Source of the DNA: an uncultured Lachnospiraceae bacterium
GTDB lineage: Bacteria > Bacillota > Clostridia > Lachnospirales > Lachnospiraceae
Assembly: GCA_946182825.1 (NCBI GenBank)
Contig: CAMGZH010000015.1
Location: forward strand, 1-64,000
Direction of reading: 5' to 3'
DNA: 64,000 nt
Positions 37,671-47,733 of this stretch are shown here, one piece after another; the stretch's first letter is position 1; every line of letters begins with the position of its first letter. Under the pieces are notes generated by a model that was given only the letters and a program-made list of their open reading frames with translations, did no database searches and had not been told where the DNA came from. The translations under genes and the position numbers were made by a program.

Positions 37671-38895
37671 ATTTTTTCGTGTTACATTGCTGGTTCTTTT
37701 ATTAGAACTGGCAATTTTTATATTTGGCTTTATGCTTCTGCAAAACCGGGGAACTTCCTTTGACAATGGTCAGGCCAGGGTGGAGATCAAACGGGCCTGT
37801 GATGAGATCCGGACAGGGAAGACCACAGAACAGGATCTGGCAGACATCGCAGAACACTATCCCAGGATCCTTTCCATCCGGATCTTTGATCCCGATGTGG
37901 TGGATAACGGAGAATACCGGGTGGAGAAGGTGAATCACAACCTCTATCGTTTCAATTACAAAGTTGAGAAGAACGGGAAGGAGCCCTTCATCCTTGCGCT
38001 CTTTTTTTCCTTGCTTTTTCTTTTGACGCTTTTCTTTTTGTTCTATGTGGAACAGAAGATCCTGCGCCCGGTAAAGAATATGACAGAGCTTACCCGAGAA
38101 CTTGCCAGAGGGAACCTTTCCCGGCCTCTGTTACAGGAGAAGAGCGGGTACCTGAAATCTTTTCTCTGGAGTGTGGACATGCTCCGGGAAAAACTTGAGG
38201 AGAACCGGCGCAGGGAAATGGCGCTGGAAAAGGAGAAAAAATCCCTGGTCCTCTCCCTTGTTCATGACATCAAAACACCGCTTTCCGCCATGGATCTGTA
38301 TACCCGGGCTCTGATGGACAATCTTTATGTGGATGAGGAGAAGAAAACTGCGGCGCTCCGGGGAATAGCAAAGAACAAAGAGGAGATCCGTTCCTATGTG
38401 GATCAGATCACCAGAGCTTCCAGAGAAGATTTTCTACATCTTGAGGTCAATGTGCAGGAGAACTATATCTCCTCAGTGATGGATCCGGTACGTGCCTACT
38501 ATCAGGACAAACTTCAGCTTTTATCCATTCCTTTTACCATTGAACCCTTCGAGGATGCGCTGATCCGCTGTGATCGGGACAGGCTGGTGGAAGTCCTGCA
38601 AAACTGCATGGAAAACGCTATCAAATACGGCGATGGCAAACAGATATCCATTTGGATCCATCAGGAGGAAGACTGCAAGCTCTTTACCATAACAAACACC
38701 GGTTGCACCTTAAAGGAAGAAGAATTGGATGCTGTGTTTGATTCCTTCTACCGGGGAAGCAATGTGGGCGATCAGCAGGGAAGCGGACTCGGACTCTACA
38801 TCTGCAGAGAACTGCTGCATAAGATGGATGGGGATATTTTTGCAGAGATCGAAGACCACTGCTTTCAGGTGACCCTTGTGCTGCGAAAAATATAA
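37663..38895 (+). CDS. Sensor histidine kinase
   Basis: 410-residue membrane kinase. Two transmembrane helices (about 5-25 and 108-128) flank a small extracellular region of about 80 residues. Then come a HAMP-like segment, HisKA with phospho-His in SLVHDIKTPLSAMD (near 201), and an ATPase domain (ENAIKYGDG, QGSGLGLYICRELL). Partner of the overlapping OmpR-type regulator. Its target is probably the ABC exporter operon downstream. The 38896-38996 gap has TTGAAA (38901-38906) and an AT-rich TTAATGATTATTTAATAA stretch that might be the exporter promoter, but no firm call is made. Confidence 0.92.
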   Translation: MNKFFRVTLLVLLLELAIFIFGFMLLQNRGTSFDNGQARVEIKRACDEIRTGKTTEQDLADIAEHYPRILSIRIFDPDVVDNGEYRVEKVNHNLYRFNYKVEKNGKEPFILALFFSLLFLLTLFFLFYVEQKILRPVKNMTELTRELARGNLSRPLLQEKSGYLKSFLWSVDMLREKLEENRRREMALEKEKKSLVLSLVHDIKTPLSAMDLYTRALMDNLYVDEEKKTAALRGIAKNKEEIRSYVDQITRASREDFLHLEVNVQENYISSVMDPVRAYYQDKLQLLSIPFTIEPFEDALIRCDRDRLVEVLQNCMENAIKYGDGKQISIWIHQEEDCKLFTITNTGCTLKEEELDAVFDSFYRGSNVGDQQGSGLGLYICRELLHKMDGDIFAEIEDHCFQVTLVLRKI

Positions 38896-38996
38896 ATGGA
38901 TTGAAAGCGTCGGTCACTTAATGATTATTTAATAATTTCCATGCTACTCTCTTTTTGTACCAAGGGAGATAAGAAACGCGGAAAGGAAGAGAGTAC

Positions 38997-41396
38997 ATGT
39001 ATCGCAATTTATTAAAAAAAGACATGAAGCGAAAGCGTACCATGAATGTGATCATATTTTTGTTTACCATCATTGCTGCTTGCTTCGTGGGAAGCGGTCT
39101 TTCCAATGTGGTTACTGTTCTGAACGGAACAGACTATTTTTTCAAAAAAGCCGAGATCGGAGATCTGTTCATTGTGGACTACGGTGACGGACAGGAAACC
39201 GTAAATCGATTGAATTCCCTGGACTGTGTCCAGAGTGTCCGACAGGATTCCTGTCTGCTGGGGATGGTATCGGACATCTCCGTCGGAAGGAAAAAGTTCC
39301 TGAAGGATAATAATATGCTGATGATTCAGAAGGTCTATTCCAACGGCGTTACCTTCTTTGATGAGAACAACAACCCCATCCGTTCCGTAAAGGAGCGGGA
39401 GGTCTACCTTCCGGCCAAACTACTGGATCTTCACGAGCTTAAAGTGGGAGACAAGATCTATGTCACCAATCATGGAGTCACCACCAAACCTCTGACCATT
39501 GCCGGCAGTGTAAAGGATGCTCTGTTCAGCACCACCATGATGGGCTCTTCCAGAATCCTTTTAAGTGATGCGGATTACACAGGGCTGGTGATGGCCTGCA
39601 ATCAGGAAAATTCCTTAGGCAACATCATCTGTGTGAAAACCACCGATACGGGCTATGTTAACGGTAAGATCGCCGACATCAAAAGCATCTCCATGACAAT
39701 GACAGCCGAGAATCTAAAACTGGCCTATATCATGTATATGATCGTTGCCATGGTGGTACTTGCCATCAGTGTCTGCCTGATCCTTGTATCCTTTGTGGTG
39801 TTAAAATATGTGATCACCTTTTCCATCAATGAGGAATTCCGTGAGATCGGCATTATGAAAGCCATCGGGATCCGAAGCGCCAAGATCCGCAGTCTTTTTG
39901 CTGTTAAATACGCCTGCATTGCTGTGGTCGGCTCCACCATTGGATTTTTTATCAGCATTCCCTTTGGAAATATGCTGATCACTTCGGTGTCGGATGCCAT
40001 GGTATTGGGAAATGAAACGGGAATCCGGTTGAATCTTTTGGGCGGCCTGGTGGTTTCCCTGTTGATGGTGGGACTTTCTTATTATTCCACAAGAAAAGTA
40101 AAAAAGTGCACCCCGCTGGATGCCATTCGCTGTGGACAGACCGGAGAGCGCTATCACCAGAAAATAAAGCGGAAGCTGTCGGCATCGAAGATGAGCAACC
40201 CGCTGTTTTTGGCGGTCAATGACATTCTAAGCGCCCCCAAGCGGTATATCACTATTATGATATCCTTCTTCCTCTGTTCTGTTTTCACCTTTGGACTGGT
40301 GCTGATGGCAGATACCATGCGAAGTGACCGGCTGATCACCTCCTTTGGAATCCGGTCGGATATTTATCTGGATCCGGAAGTCATCAGCCGCAGGGACAGG
40401 GATTATATTGTGCAGGGTAAATATTCCAAAGACCCGGGACTGCAAAAGGAACAGAGTCCTTATACCAGGTCCATTCGGGAGATCGAGGATCTTTTAAAAG
40501 AAGAGAATATGCCGGGACGTGTCTGCGCCGAACTGTTTTACGCTTACAAGATCAAAGCCAACGGAGTGGAGAAGACCCAGTATTTTGAACAGGATCCTTA
40601 TATCTCCATGAAAGAGTATACCTACTCCAAAGGAACGGCTCCGGTCCGGGAGGATGAGATCGCCATTACAGACAAAGTTTCGAAGGAACTTGGCGTGGGG
40701 ATCGGCGACACCATTACGGTGGATTTTGGTTCTGAGAAAAAGAACTGCGTGGTCACCGCCTTTTTCACTACCATGAACCAGTTGGGCGACTGTATCCTGC
40801 TAAACAACAAGGCACCTACGGATCCAAAGGATGTGGTGGTCATGATGAAATACCAGATCAATTTCAAGGATCATCCGTCACAGAAGGTCATCGACGAGAG
40901 AGTTCAGAAGCTGCAGAAGTTGTACCATACCAAGGATGTAATGAATGCAACGGATTACGTGGTGGAATGCATGAAATCCGCAGACGCCATGGATGCGGTG
41001 GTAAGACTTCTGGTGATCATCACTTTGATGGTGGTTATTCTGGTGGCGATCCTGATGGAACGTTCCTTTATTTCCGACGAAGAGGGAAGCATTGCCCTTC
41101 TCCGGGCCATCGGCTTTTCGGAAGGCTCCATTATTTTATGGCATGTGCTTCGTTTTATGTTTGTTGCCCTGGCGGCAGAGCTTTTGGCAGTCATCCTGAC
41201 ACTGCCGCTGACCCATCTCTGGTCGGATCCGATTTGGGCGATGATGGGACAGGCAAAGATCCACTATTATTTTAAACCTCTTTCCCTTCTGGTCTGCTAT
41301 CCGGGACTGATCCTTGCTGTAACACTGCTGGCAGCCTCCCTTACGGCACTCTATACAAGGAAGATCAAAGCGAAAGATATTATCACCATTGAGTAG
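38997..41396 (+). CDS. FtsX-family ABC transporter permease
   Basis: 799-residue membrane protein with two FtsX permease units. Each unit has a large extracellular domain (about 40-240 and about 450-650) and helices typical of MacB/LolE-type mechanotransmitters, for example FSINEEFREIGIMKAIGIRSAKIRSLFAVKY near residues 275-305 and EEGSIALLRAIGFSEGSIILWHVLR near 690-715. The N terminus is LLKKDMKRKRTMN. It pairs with the ATPase gene 9 nt downstream. Control by the upstream two-component system suggests a role in cell-envelope stress or antimicrobial peptide defence (inference). The start follows AAAGGAAGAGAG. Confidence 0.9.
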   Translation: MYRNLLKKDMKRKRTMNVIIFLFTIIAACFVGSGLSNVVTVLNGTDYFFKKAEIGDLFIVDYGDGQETVNRLNSLDCVQSVRQDSCLLGMVSDISVGRKKFLKDNNMLMIQKVYSNGVTFFDENNNPIRSVKEREVYLPAKLLDLHELKVGDKIYVTNHGVTTKPLTIAGSVKDALFSTTMMGSSRILLSDADYTGLVMACNQENSLGNIICVKTTDTGYVNGKIADIKSISMTMTAENLKLAYIMYMIVAMVVLAISVCLILVSFVVLKYVITFSINEEFREIGIMKAIGIRSAKIRSLFAVKYACIAVVGSTIGFFISIPFGNMLITSVSDAMVLGNETGIRLNLLGGLVVSLLMVGLSYYSTRKVKKCTPLDAIRCGQTGERYHQKIKRKLSASKMSNPLFLAVNDILSAPKRYITIMISFFLCSVFTFGLVLMADTMRSDRLITSFGIRSDIYLDPEVISRRDRDYIVQGKYSKDPGLQKEQSPYTRSIREIEDLLKEENMPGRVCAELFYAYKIKANGVEKTQYFEQDPYISMKEYTYSKGTAPVREDEIAITDKVSKELGVGIGDTITVDFGSEKKNCVVTAFFTTMNQLGDCILLNNKAPTDPKDVVVMMKYQINFKDHPSQKVIDERVQKLQKLYHTKDVMNATDYVVECMKSADAMDAVVRLLVIITLMVVILVAILMERSFISDEEGSIALLRAIGFSEGSIILWHVLRFMFVALAAELLAVILTLPLTHLWSDPIWAMMGQAKIHYYFKPLSLLVCYPGLILAVTLLAASLTALYTRKIKAKDIITIE

Positions 41397-41405
41397 GAGG
41401 ATGTT

Positions 41406-42170
41406 ATGGCAAAGATTTTAGATGTAAAAGACTTATGCAAGACCTATGTGATCGATAAACGACAGAACAATGTACTGAAAAATATAAATTTCTCCATCGA
41501 AGAGGGGGATATGGTGGCAATTATGGGGCCTTCCGGCTCCGGCAAGTCCACCCTGCTCTATTCCGTGTCCGGGATGGATCGTCCCACCAGCGGAGCGGTG
41601 ACCTTTAACGGATCAAACCTTCAGGAGCTCTCTGAGAAGGAGCTGACAAGGACCCGGCTTTCCGGAATGGGATTTATTTTTCAGCAGATGTACATGATGA
41701 AAAATCTGACGGTGCTGGACAATGTGCTTCTTCCTGCGTTCGAGAACAAGCAGGGGAAGGAGACCCGGAAGGAAAAGGTGGATCGGGCGCTGTTCCTGTT
41801 ACGTAAAATGGGGATCGTGGAAGTGGCGGATCACGATATCAACGAGGTCTCCGGCGGACAGCTGCAGAGAGCCTGCATTGCCAGAAGTATGATCAACCGT
41901 CCCCGGATCCTTTTTGCAGACGAGCCCACCGGTGCTTTAAACCGTCATGCTTCCGGTGAAGTCATGGAGGAGATGACAAAGTTGAACGATGAAGGCACCA
42001 CCATTATGATGGTCACCCATGATGCCAAGGTGGCAGCCCGATGCAAACGGGTCTTCTATCTGGTGGACGGAAGCATCGTGGGAGAGTACGACAACACCGG
42101 GGACAAAAACGCTTCCCTTCCGGAACGGGAGCGGAAACTGAACCAGTGGTTGTTGGAACTGGGCTGGTAA
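41406..42170 (+). CDS. ABC transporter ATP-binding protein (MacB/LolD/BceA type)
   Basis: 254-residue ATPase of the FtsX-type exporter. Walker A GPSGSGKST, Q-loop FIFQQMYMMKNLTVLDN, signature VSGGQLQRACIAR, Walker B RILFADEPTGALN and switch VTHD are all intact; the ADEPTGALN form is typical of the MacB/LolD/BceA group. Start follows TAGGAGG, 9 nt after the permease stop. Completes a regulator-kinase-permease-ATPase module. Confidence 0.94.
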   Translation: MAKILDVKDLCKTYVIDKRQNNVLKNINFSIEEGDMVAIMGPSGSGKSTLLYSVSGMDRPTSGAVTFNGSNLQELSEKELTRTRLSGMGFIFQQMYMMKNLTVLDNVLLPAFENKQGKETRKEKVDRALFLLRKMGIVEVADHDINEVSGGQLQRACIARSMINRPRILFADEPTGALNRHASGEVMEEMTKLNDEGTTIMMVTHDAKVAARCKRVFYLVDGSIVGEYDNTGDKNASLPERERKLNQWLLELGW

Positions 42171-42264
42171 AAATCAGCGGATTCCGGTGATGTGAGTAGA
42201 ATTGAAAAGGGTTGCGTGTTATTATGAAAGCAGGTGAATGGAAATTGCATTGAAGGGGACTGCT

Positions 42265-44205
42265 ATGAATGGATACGTAGAGATTCAATTCTATCTTATG
42301 TCGATGATCAGCAGTATTTGCGTTGTACTGTTTATTTTTACCGCCATGTCAAAGTCTTTGACAAGGAGCCGTCGGACGTTGCTTTTATGTATGGAGGGCG
42401 TGTCCGTTGCCATGATGTGTTTTGAGCGGGGAGCGTATCTGTTTGAGGGTACGACTTCTCCCACCGGCTCTTTTCTGTTGCATCTTTGCGACTTTATGTC
42501 TTATGTGATGCCTTATGTTCTGAATCTTTTTTATGTAGCCTTTGTGTATGACTATATGAGAGAAGAGGCGGGGCTTGCGTCCGTCCCCAAGACGCTTAAG
42601 ATCATCCAGTACCTGAACGGGGTTGGAATCATCAGTATCGTACTGTCCCGTTATCACAATCTTTTCTATTATTTTGATGCCAATAACATCTATCACAGGA
42701 CCAGGTACTATGCCCTCAGCTATATTATGCCTGCTCTTATTTTCCCGCTGATGTTCTATTCTGTTTTTCATAATGGGAAAAAGCTCCGCCGGTATCAGAG
42801 GATCCTGCTTCTGCTATACTGCATTATTCCCTGTATCTGTGTGGCTGCCCAGCCCTTCCTTTTCGGACTTTCCCTCGTTAACATTTCCATGGTGATCCCT
42901 ATTATCCTTATTTTCACCGTACATCTGGGACAGATGGATCGAAAGGCAAAAGAGGCCAGGGAGCAGAAGATTCAAAAGCTCAGTGAACAGCAGAACCGCA
43001 CCCAGAAGAAGCTGGATCAGTCCTCGGAGGATCTGATGCGGGCATTGGAAGATGCCAACGCGGCCAACATTGCCAAGACCCGGTTTTTATCCAATATTTC
43101 CCACGATATCCGGACTCCCATGAATGCCATTATCGGTTATACGGAGATTGCCCTTCGCCACGAGAAGGACCAGGAACGGGTGTCCGACTGTCTGGCCAAG
43201 ATCAATGTGGCTTCGGATCAGTTGATGACACTGATCAGCGATGTTTTAGATATGACCAGCATTGAAGAGGGGAGCTTTGAGTTCCGGGAAGAGACCCTTT
43301 CGCTTCAGGCGGCCGTCAACAACATTGTCAGTATGTTTTCCAGTTCCCTCGAGAAGAAGAACCTGAAGCTCACGGTGGATCTGGAGGAATTAAAGCACGA
43401 CAGGATCATCTGTGACCAGAAGTTTATCAACCGGATCCTGATGAACATTGTCTCTAATTCGGTGAAGTTCACGGGAGAGAACGGTTCCATTCTGCTGAAA
43501 GTGGAAGAGGGAGCCGAGATCCCGGCAGAGGAAAAGCGTAACTACCGTTTTATCGTTGAAGATAACGGCATCGGAATGACAGAGGAATTTCTTACAAGGA
43601 TCTTTGAACCCTTTGAACGGGCACAGACCACCACTTTGTCCCACCAGTCGGGAACCGGTCTTGGGATGGCGATTGTCAAGAATCTTGTGGATCATCTCAA
43701 GGGTAAGATCAGGATCAAAAGCCGTCTGGGTGCCGGTACCACCACCATCATTGATATCCCCCTGAAAAAGGCGGTGGAAGAACCTCACCGGGTGAAGACA
43801 CCCGTTGCTACGGAAAGCGGATCCTTTGCAGGCAGAACGGTGCTTCTGGTGGATGACATGCCCATCAACCGGGAAATTGCCAGCATGATCCTTGCGGAGC
43901 GTCAGATCAACATTGAACAGGCGGAGAACGGATTGGAAGCGGTGGAACGGTACAAACAGTCTCCGCAGAAATATGACGCCATCCTTATGGATATTCAGAT
44001 GCCGGTGATGAACGGTCTGGAGGCAACGTCAACCATTCGCAGTCTGGAAGCTCCTGAGGGAAGACGGATCCCGATCATTGCCATTACAGCTGATGCGTTT
44101 GCAGAAGATCGGCTAAAGGCGATTTATGCAGGTATGGACGATCATATCGCAAAGCCCATCGATCAGGAAAAGCTGTTTGGAACTCTTGGGAAATATCTAT
44201 CCTGA
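42265..44205 (+). CDS. Hybrid sensor histidine kinase with multi-pass membrane sensor and receiver
   Basis: 646-residue kinase. About seven membrane helices (first 220 residues), a coiled-coil linker, HisKA with phospho-His in FLSNISHDIRTPMNAIIGY (near 280), ATPase domain (MNIVSNSVKFT, DNGIGMTEEF, GTGLGMAIVK), and a C-terminal receiver with phospho-Asp in AILMDIQMPV (near 576). ATG 42265 was chosen because GAAGGGG lies 6 nt upstream; an in-frame ATG at 42238 has its ribosome site too close. A diguanylate cyclase gene with a similar seven-helix front end follows 20 nt later. No Hpt gene adjoins. Confidence 0.9.
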   Translation: MNGYVEIQFYLMSMISSICVVLFIFTAMSKSLTRSRRTLLLCMEGVSVAMMCFERGAYLFEGTTSPTGSFLLHLCDFMSYVMPYVLNLFYVAFVYDYMREEAGLASVPKTLKIIQYLNGVGIISIVLSRYHNLFYYFDANNIYHRTRYYALSYIMPALIFPLMFYSVFHNGKKLRRYQRILLLLYCIIPCICVAAQPFLFGLSLVNISMVIPIILIFTVHLGQMDRKAKEAREQKIQKLSEQQNRTQKKLDQSSEDLMRALEDANAANIAKTRFLSNISHDIRTPMNAIIGYTEIALRHEKDQERVSDCLAKINVASDQLMTLISDVLDMTSIEEGSFEFREETLSLQAAVNNIVSMFSSSLEKKNLKLTVDLEELKHDRIICDQKFINRILMNIVSNSVKFTGENGSILLKVEEGAEIPAEEKRNYRFIVEDNGIGMTEEFLTRIFEPFERAQTTTLSHQSGTGLGMAIVKNLVDHLKGKIRIKSRLGAGTTTIIDIPLKKAVEEPHRVKTPVATESGSFAGRTVLLVDDMPINREIASMILAERQINIEQAENGLEAVERYKQSPQKYDAILMDIQMPVMNGLEATSTIRSLEAPEGRRIPIIAITADAFAEDRLKAIYAGMDDHIAKPIDQEKLFGTLGKYLS

Positions 44206-44225
44206 CAAAGCAAGGGAGAGAATAT

Positions 44226-45428
44226 ATGCAGGTAATTCGTATAGAAAACTCAGTCCTTCTAACCAACGTTCTTCTGATCGGCTTTTCGTTTCTTATGCTG
44301 TTTTTGATTCTTCTTATGACAGAAGACAGCATCGGAAGCAAGAAGCAGATCATACATTTCCGGCTGATGCTGGCCGGGCTTATGACAAGCATGGTCTGTG
44401 CGATGATCAGCAATTTCATCCTGTATATCAGCCTGCCCATACCGAACGGGCTCTTTCATATTCTGGCCATCGGTATGTATCTTCCCGTAACCATTTCTTT
44501 TATGGAGTGGCTAAGCTTTGTGGCGGAAACCACCAGGCTGACCTGGATCAGTCAAAGGATCTGGAAGACGGTGATTCATCTCCCCGTTCTTCTGATGTTG
44601 ATCATTATGCTGACCCCCTTCTACCAGACCGTACTTCTGGAGCGCCCGGATCATACCATGGTGGCAGGCGCCGGTGAGATCATGGCGATCGTGGTGGACA
44701 GTCTCTACCTTGTCATCGCGCTGTTTATGATCCTTTTGGGGCGTAAGTCCATGCGCAGAAAGTCCGAGAGGAAGATCAATATCGCTCTGGCGTTTCATAT
44801 CATCTGTGTGATCGTGGGAGAGATTCTTGCCGTTGTCTTTCCGCTGCTTCCAACCTTTGAATTGTTTGTCATTCCGGGATGCTTTCTGATCTATTCAGAG
44901 CTTGTGATGTCCCAATCCTACTCGGATGCACTGACGGGGCTGAATAACCGCAGACGGATCGATGATTTCCTGGAGAATGCCCTGGTCAATGCCTCCCCGG
45001 AGCATTCCACCGAGGTCTATCTTATCGATCTGGATTGTTTCAAAAGCATCAACGATATTCTGGGACATAACGAAGGGGATCGGGCGCTTTGTGTTTTTTC
45101 CGATGCATTAAAACGTGGTCTCGGAGGCAAAGGCAATCTTCTGGGACGCTACGGAGGAGATGAGTTTGTGGCGATCATGATCGGTGGGGACCGGGATCCG
45201 GAGAGCGTTCGAAACCGCCTTCGGAAAAAGCTGGATGAGGTCTGCCGGGAAAATGACATTGACTACACCATTATGTTCAGTGTGGGCTACAGCGTTGCCA
45301 CGACTCCGGGTATCACCAAAACCGAAATGTTAAAGCGGGCCGATGAAGAAATGTACCGGATCAAGGATGATCATCACAAGGAGCGGGAGAAATTCATCGA
45401 GTCCCTGCGGCGGGCGAAGATAACTTGA
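44226..45428 (+). CDS. Membrane diguanylate cyclase (7-helix sensor + GGDEF)
   Basis: 400-residue protein with about seven membrane helices in the first 225 residues and a C-terminal GGDEF domain. The active site RYGGDEF is intact (motif near 310-314), with DALTGLNNRR, the family's domain-start motif, and GHNEGDRAL. The RxxD inhibitory site that normally lies five residues before GGDEF is absent (KGNL instead), so product feedback is not expected. It probably makes c-di-GMP in response to a membrane signal, perhaps with the adjoining hybrid kinase. Its stop overlaps the -35 box of the nitrogenase-like operon promoter. Confidence 0.92.
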   Translation: MQVIRIENSVLLTNVLLIGFSFLMLFLILLMTEDSIGSKKQIIHFRLMLAGLMTSMVCAMISNFILYISLPIPNGLFHILAIGMYLPVTISFMEWLSFVAETTRLTWISQRIWKTVIHLPVLLMLIIMLTPFYQTVLLERPDHTMVAGAGEIMAIVVDSLYLVIALFMILLGRKSMRRKSERKINIALAFHIICVIVGEILAVVFPLLPTFELFVIPGCFLIYSELVMSQSYSDALTGLNNRRRIDDFLENALVNASPEHSTEVYLIDLDCFKSINDILGHNEGDRALCVFSDALKRGLGGKGNLLGRYGGDEFVAIMIGGDRDPESVRNRLRKKLDEVCRENDIDYTIMFSVGYSVATTPGITKTEMLKRADEEMYRIKDDHHKEREKFIESLRRAKIT

Positions 45429-45453
45429 CTTTTACGGTAAGATTGTATACAAT
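45425..45453 (+). promoter_or_regulatory. Promoter with palindromic operator for the nitrogenase-like/hyp operon
   Basis: TTGACT (45425-45430) and TACAAT (45448-45453) are 17 bp apart. The -10 is the right half of a perfect 12-bp palindrome ATTGTATACAAT (45442-45453), of the TGTATACA type bound by many GntR-family repressors. A second perfect 12-bp palindrome TTCTGCGCAGAA lies at 45499-45510 in the leader. Confidence 0.6.
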
Positions 45454-45542
45454 TTCATGGATTTCAATCGATAGGAACCATTTTTGACTGTAAAGAAATT
45501 CTGCGCAGAAAAGAATGACTATAGAATATAGGTATTTTATGG

Positions 45543-45572
45543 GCTTCTTTTGCGTGCAAGAGAAGCTTTTTT
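45543..45572 (+). terminator. Intrinsic terminator in the leader of the nitrogenase-like operon
   Basis: A 10-bp stem (45543-45552 with 45557-45566, tetraloop CGTG, one T-G pair) is followed by six T residues. It lies about 115 nt after the diguanylate cyclase stop but 45 nt before the NifH-like gene and downstream of that operon's likely promoter, so it may be an attenuator. AAAAGAA at 45509-45515 can pair with TTCTTTT in the 5' arm as an anti-terminator. Confidence 0.8.
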
Positions 45573-45616
45573 CATGCATGCAGACCGGTTCATAAAGACA
45601 AGCGAAAGGAAGATAC

Positions 45617-46435
45617 ATGTTAAAACTTGCAATTTACGGAAAGGGTGGCATCGGTAAATCCACCATTACTTCAAACCTTGCAGCGGCTTTTGCCACCCTT
45701 GGGAAAAAGGTGATTCAGATCGGCTGCGATCCGAAGGCGGATTCCACCGGTAATTTATTGTCCGGTCAGCCGCTTTTGCCGGTGATGAATTATCTTCGGG
45801 AGCATGATGAGGATCCCACCTCTCTGGATCAGATCTCACGAAGAGGATTCGGCAATGTTTTATGTATCGAGACCGGAGGTCCGACACCGGGACTTGGTTG
45901 TGCCGGACGAGGCATCATTTCCACCTTTAATCTGCTGGATGATCTGGAACTTCTGGAGACGGAAGAGCCGGATGTTGTCCTGTTCGATGTCCTTGGAGAT
46001 GTTGTATGTGGCGGTTTTGCGGCACCGATCCGGGAAGGTTTTGCTGAGAAGGTTCTGATCGTAACCTCCGGTGAGAAGATGGCTCTCTATGCGGCGGGCA
46101 ATATCAATCAGGCGGTGAAGAATTTTGAAGACCGGGGATATGCCAGCGTGTATGGACTTGTGCTGAATCATCGAAATGTAGCGGATGAGACCGAGCGTGT
46201 GGGAGAATTTGCAGCGGAAAACGGTCTTCGGATCGTGGCGGATATCCCAAGAGATCCGGCTTTCCAGACCGCAGAAGATCAGGGCAAAACGGTAGTAGAA
46301 CTGGATGCTTCTTCTGAGCTGAGCGGACGTTTCCTTGCATTGGCAAAGGAACTTCTGGAGGCATCTGACGGGGATGACGGGACCGATATGTCCATTGACC
46401 CGGACAGCTTTGTAGAGTGTGAGGACTGCGTATGA
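45617..46435 (+). CDS. NifH-like nitrogenase-superfamily reductase (iron protein)
   Basis: 272-residue homologue of nitrogenase Fe protein/BchL/CfbC. These are dimeric ATPases that hold one 4Fe-4S cluster between subunits and pass electrons to a NifD/NifK-type partner. Walker [11 protein letters not shown] (7-16) is intact, switch I CDPKAD (37-42) is present, and both cluster ligands are kept: Cys 95 in PGLGCAGRG and Cys 131 in DVVCGGFA. It is slightly shorter than NifH (about 290). No nifB, nifE or nifN genes adjoin, so nitrogen fixation is unlikely. It heads a ten-gene operon and overlaps the NifD-like gene by ATGA. It is the only reductase for two NifD/K-like pairs. Confidence 0.9.
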   Translation: MLKLAIYGKGGIGKSTITSNLAAAFATLGKKVIQIGCDPKADSTGNLLSGQPLLPVMNYLREHDEDPTSLDQISRRGFGNVLCIETGGPTPGLGCAGRGIISTFNLLDDLELLETEEPDVVLFDVLGDVVCGGFAAPIREGFAEKVLIVTSGEKMALYAAGNINQAVKNFEDRGYASVYGLVLNHRNVADETERVGEFAAENGLRIVADIPRDPAFQTAEDQGKTVVELDASSELSGRFLALAKELLEASDGDDGTDMSIDPDSFVECEDCV

Positions 46436-47733
46436 TAAAAAAGGAAGCCATCTGTTACACCGCAGCTGAACTGGCGGAACTGGGAAAAGATCAGATCCCG
46501 GAGAATTTTCAAAGTGGAACACAGCTGGTGTACAGTTCTCCGGCGACCCTGGCCTATAACTCTCCCGGAGCAGAAGGATTCGGAGTAAAGCGAGCCGGCC
46601 TATCTGTGCCGGGTTCCATTATGCTCATCGTTGCCCCCGGCTGCTGTGGAAGAAATACCTCCTCCATTGCCCGGATCAAAGGCTACGCAGACCGGTTCTT
46701 CTATCTGGATATGACGGATACCGATCTGGTAACGGCAAGACATCTGCGAAAGATTCCTCAGGCGGTACGTGAGATCGTTGAATTTCAGGAAGCGGAAGGA
46801 AAACGACCGAGTCTCGTTATGATCTGCATCACCTGTGTGGATGCCCTGCTGGGCACCGATATGGAGCGGGTTGCCCGCAAAGCCGAGGAGCTTGTGGGGC
46901 TTCCGGTTCGTCCATGCTATATGTACGCCCTGACCCGTGAGGGACGCAAGCCTCCTATGGTACATGTGCGCCAGTCTCTCTATGAGCTTCTTCCGAAGCA
47001 GAAAAAGAGAGGAACCTCTGTGAATCTTATGGGTTTTTTTGCTCCGCTGATCGATGAATGTGAGCTTTATTCCCAGCTGCATAGCATTGGCGTCAAAAAC
47101 ATTCGTGAGATCTCACGCTGCAGTTCCTATGAGGAATTTCTGAAGATGGGAGAGGCGAATTTTAATCTGGTGCTGCATCCGGAGGCAAGGGCAGCGGCAG
47201 AAGATCTTCTGGCCAGACTGGATATCCCTTACGTGGAATTGACCCGCCTGTACCAGATCGATCAGATCGAAAAGCAGTATCAGGCCTTCGGTCAGGCCAT
47301 TGGATATGAGATCCAAAGTCCCCGGAAGAGGCAGGAGGCTTTGGAGGCAGTGGAAGCACTGCGGCAGGCATATCCGGATCTTACTTTTACCGTGGGAGAG
47401 GCCATGAACGGCAATCCTTTTGAACTGGCTCTTGCCCTTCTTCGCTATGGGTTTTCCGTGTCCGAGATCTATGGAACACCGGCCCCGGAACATTTTGTCT
47501 ATATTGATCCGCTGGCGAAGCTCAGTCCGGAAACGAAGATCTACTGCAATATGGAACCGACCATGCTCTATTACGACAGCAGTACAGCAAAGGCAGATGT
47601 TACCATCGGTAAGGATGCGGCCTTTTATCATGAGGATGCGGCCCATGTGTACTGGAATGAAGATATTCAGCCCTTTGGCTATGCCGGCGTGACCCGGTTA
47701 ATGAAGGCGATCCTAGAGGAGGTGTCACGATGA
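46432..47733 (+). CDS. NifD-like nitrogenase component 1 protein, first pair
   Basis: 433 residues of the nitrogenase component 1 superfamily (NifD/NifE/BchN/CfbD/MarD). By eye, Cys 71/72 in VAPGCCGRN sits where NifD has its second P-cluster cysteine (GPVGC), and Cys 132/135 in [16 protein letters not shown] where NifD has its third (CPIGLIGDD). The first NifD cysteine is not evident (LAYNSPG). The FeMo-co Cys region shows no cysteine. It may thus hold a 4Fe-4S cluster as in DPOR-type enzymes rather than a full P-cluster (inference). ATGA overlaps link it to both neighbours. Function is unknown. Confidence 0.82.
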   Translation: MIKKEAICYTAAELAELGKDQIPENFQSGTQLVYSSPATLAYNSPGAEGFGVKRAGLSVPGSIMLIVAPGCCGRNTSSIARIKGYADRFFYLDMTDTDLVTARHLRKIPQAVREIVEFQEAEGKRPSLVMICITCVDALLGTDMERVARKAEELVGLPVRPCYMYALTREGRKPPMVHVRQSLYELLPKQKKRGTSVNLMGFFAPLIDECELYSQLHSIGVKNIREISRCSSYEEFLKMGEANFNLVLHPEARAAAEDLLARLDIPYVELTRLYQIDQIEKQYQAFGQAIGYEIQSPRKRQEALEAVEALRQAYPDLTFTVGEAMNGNPFELALALLRYGFSVSEIYGTPAPEHFVYIDPLAKLSPETKIYCNMEPTMLYYDSSTAKADVTIGKDAAFYHEDAAHVYWNEDIQPFGYAGVTRLMKAILEEVSR

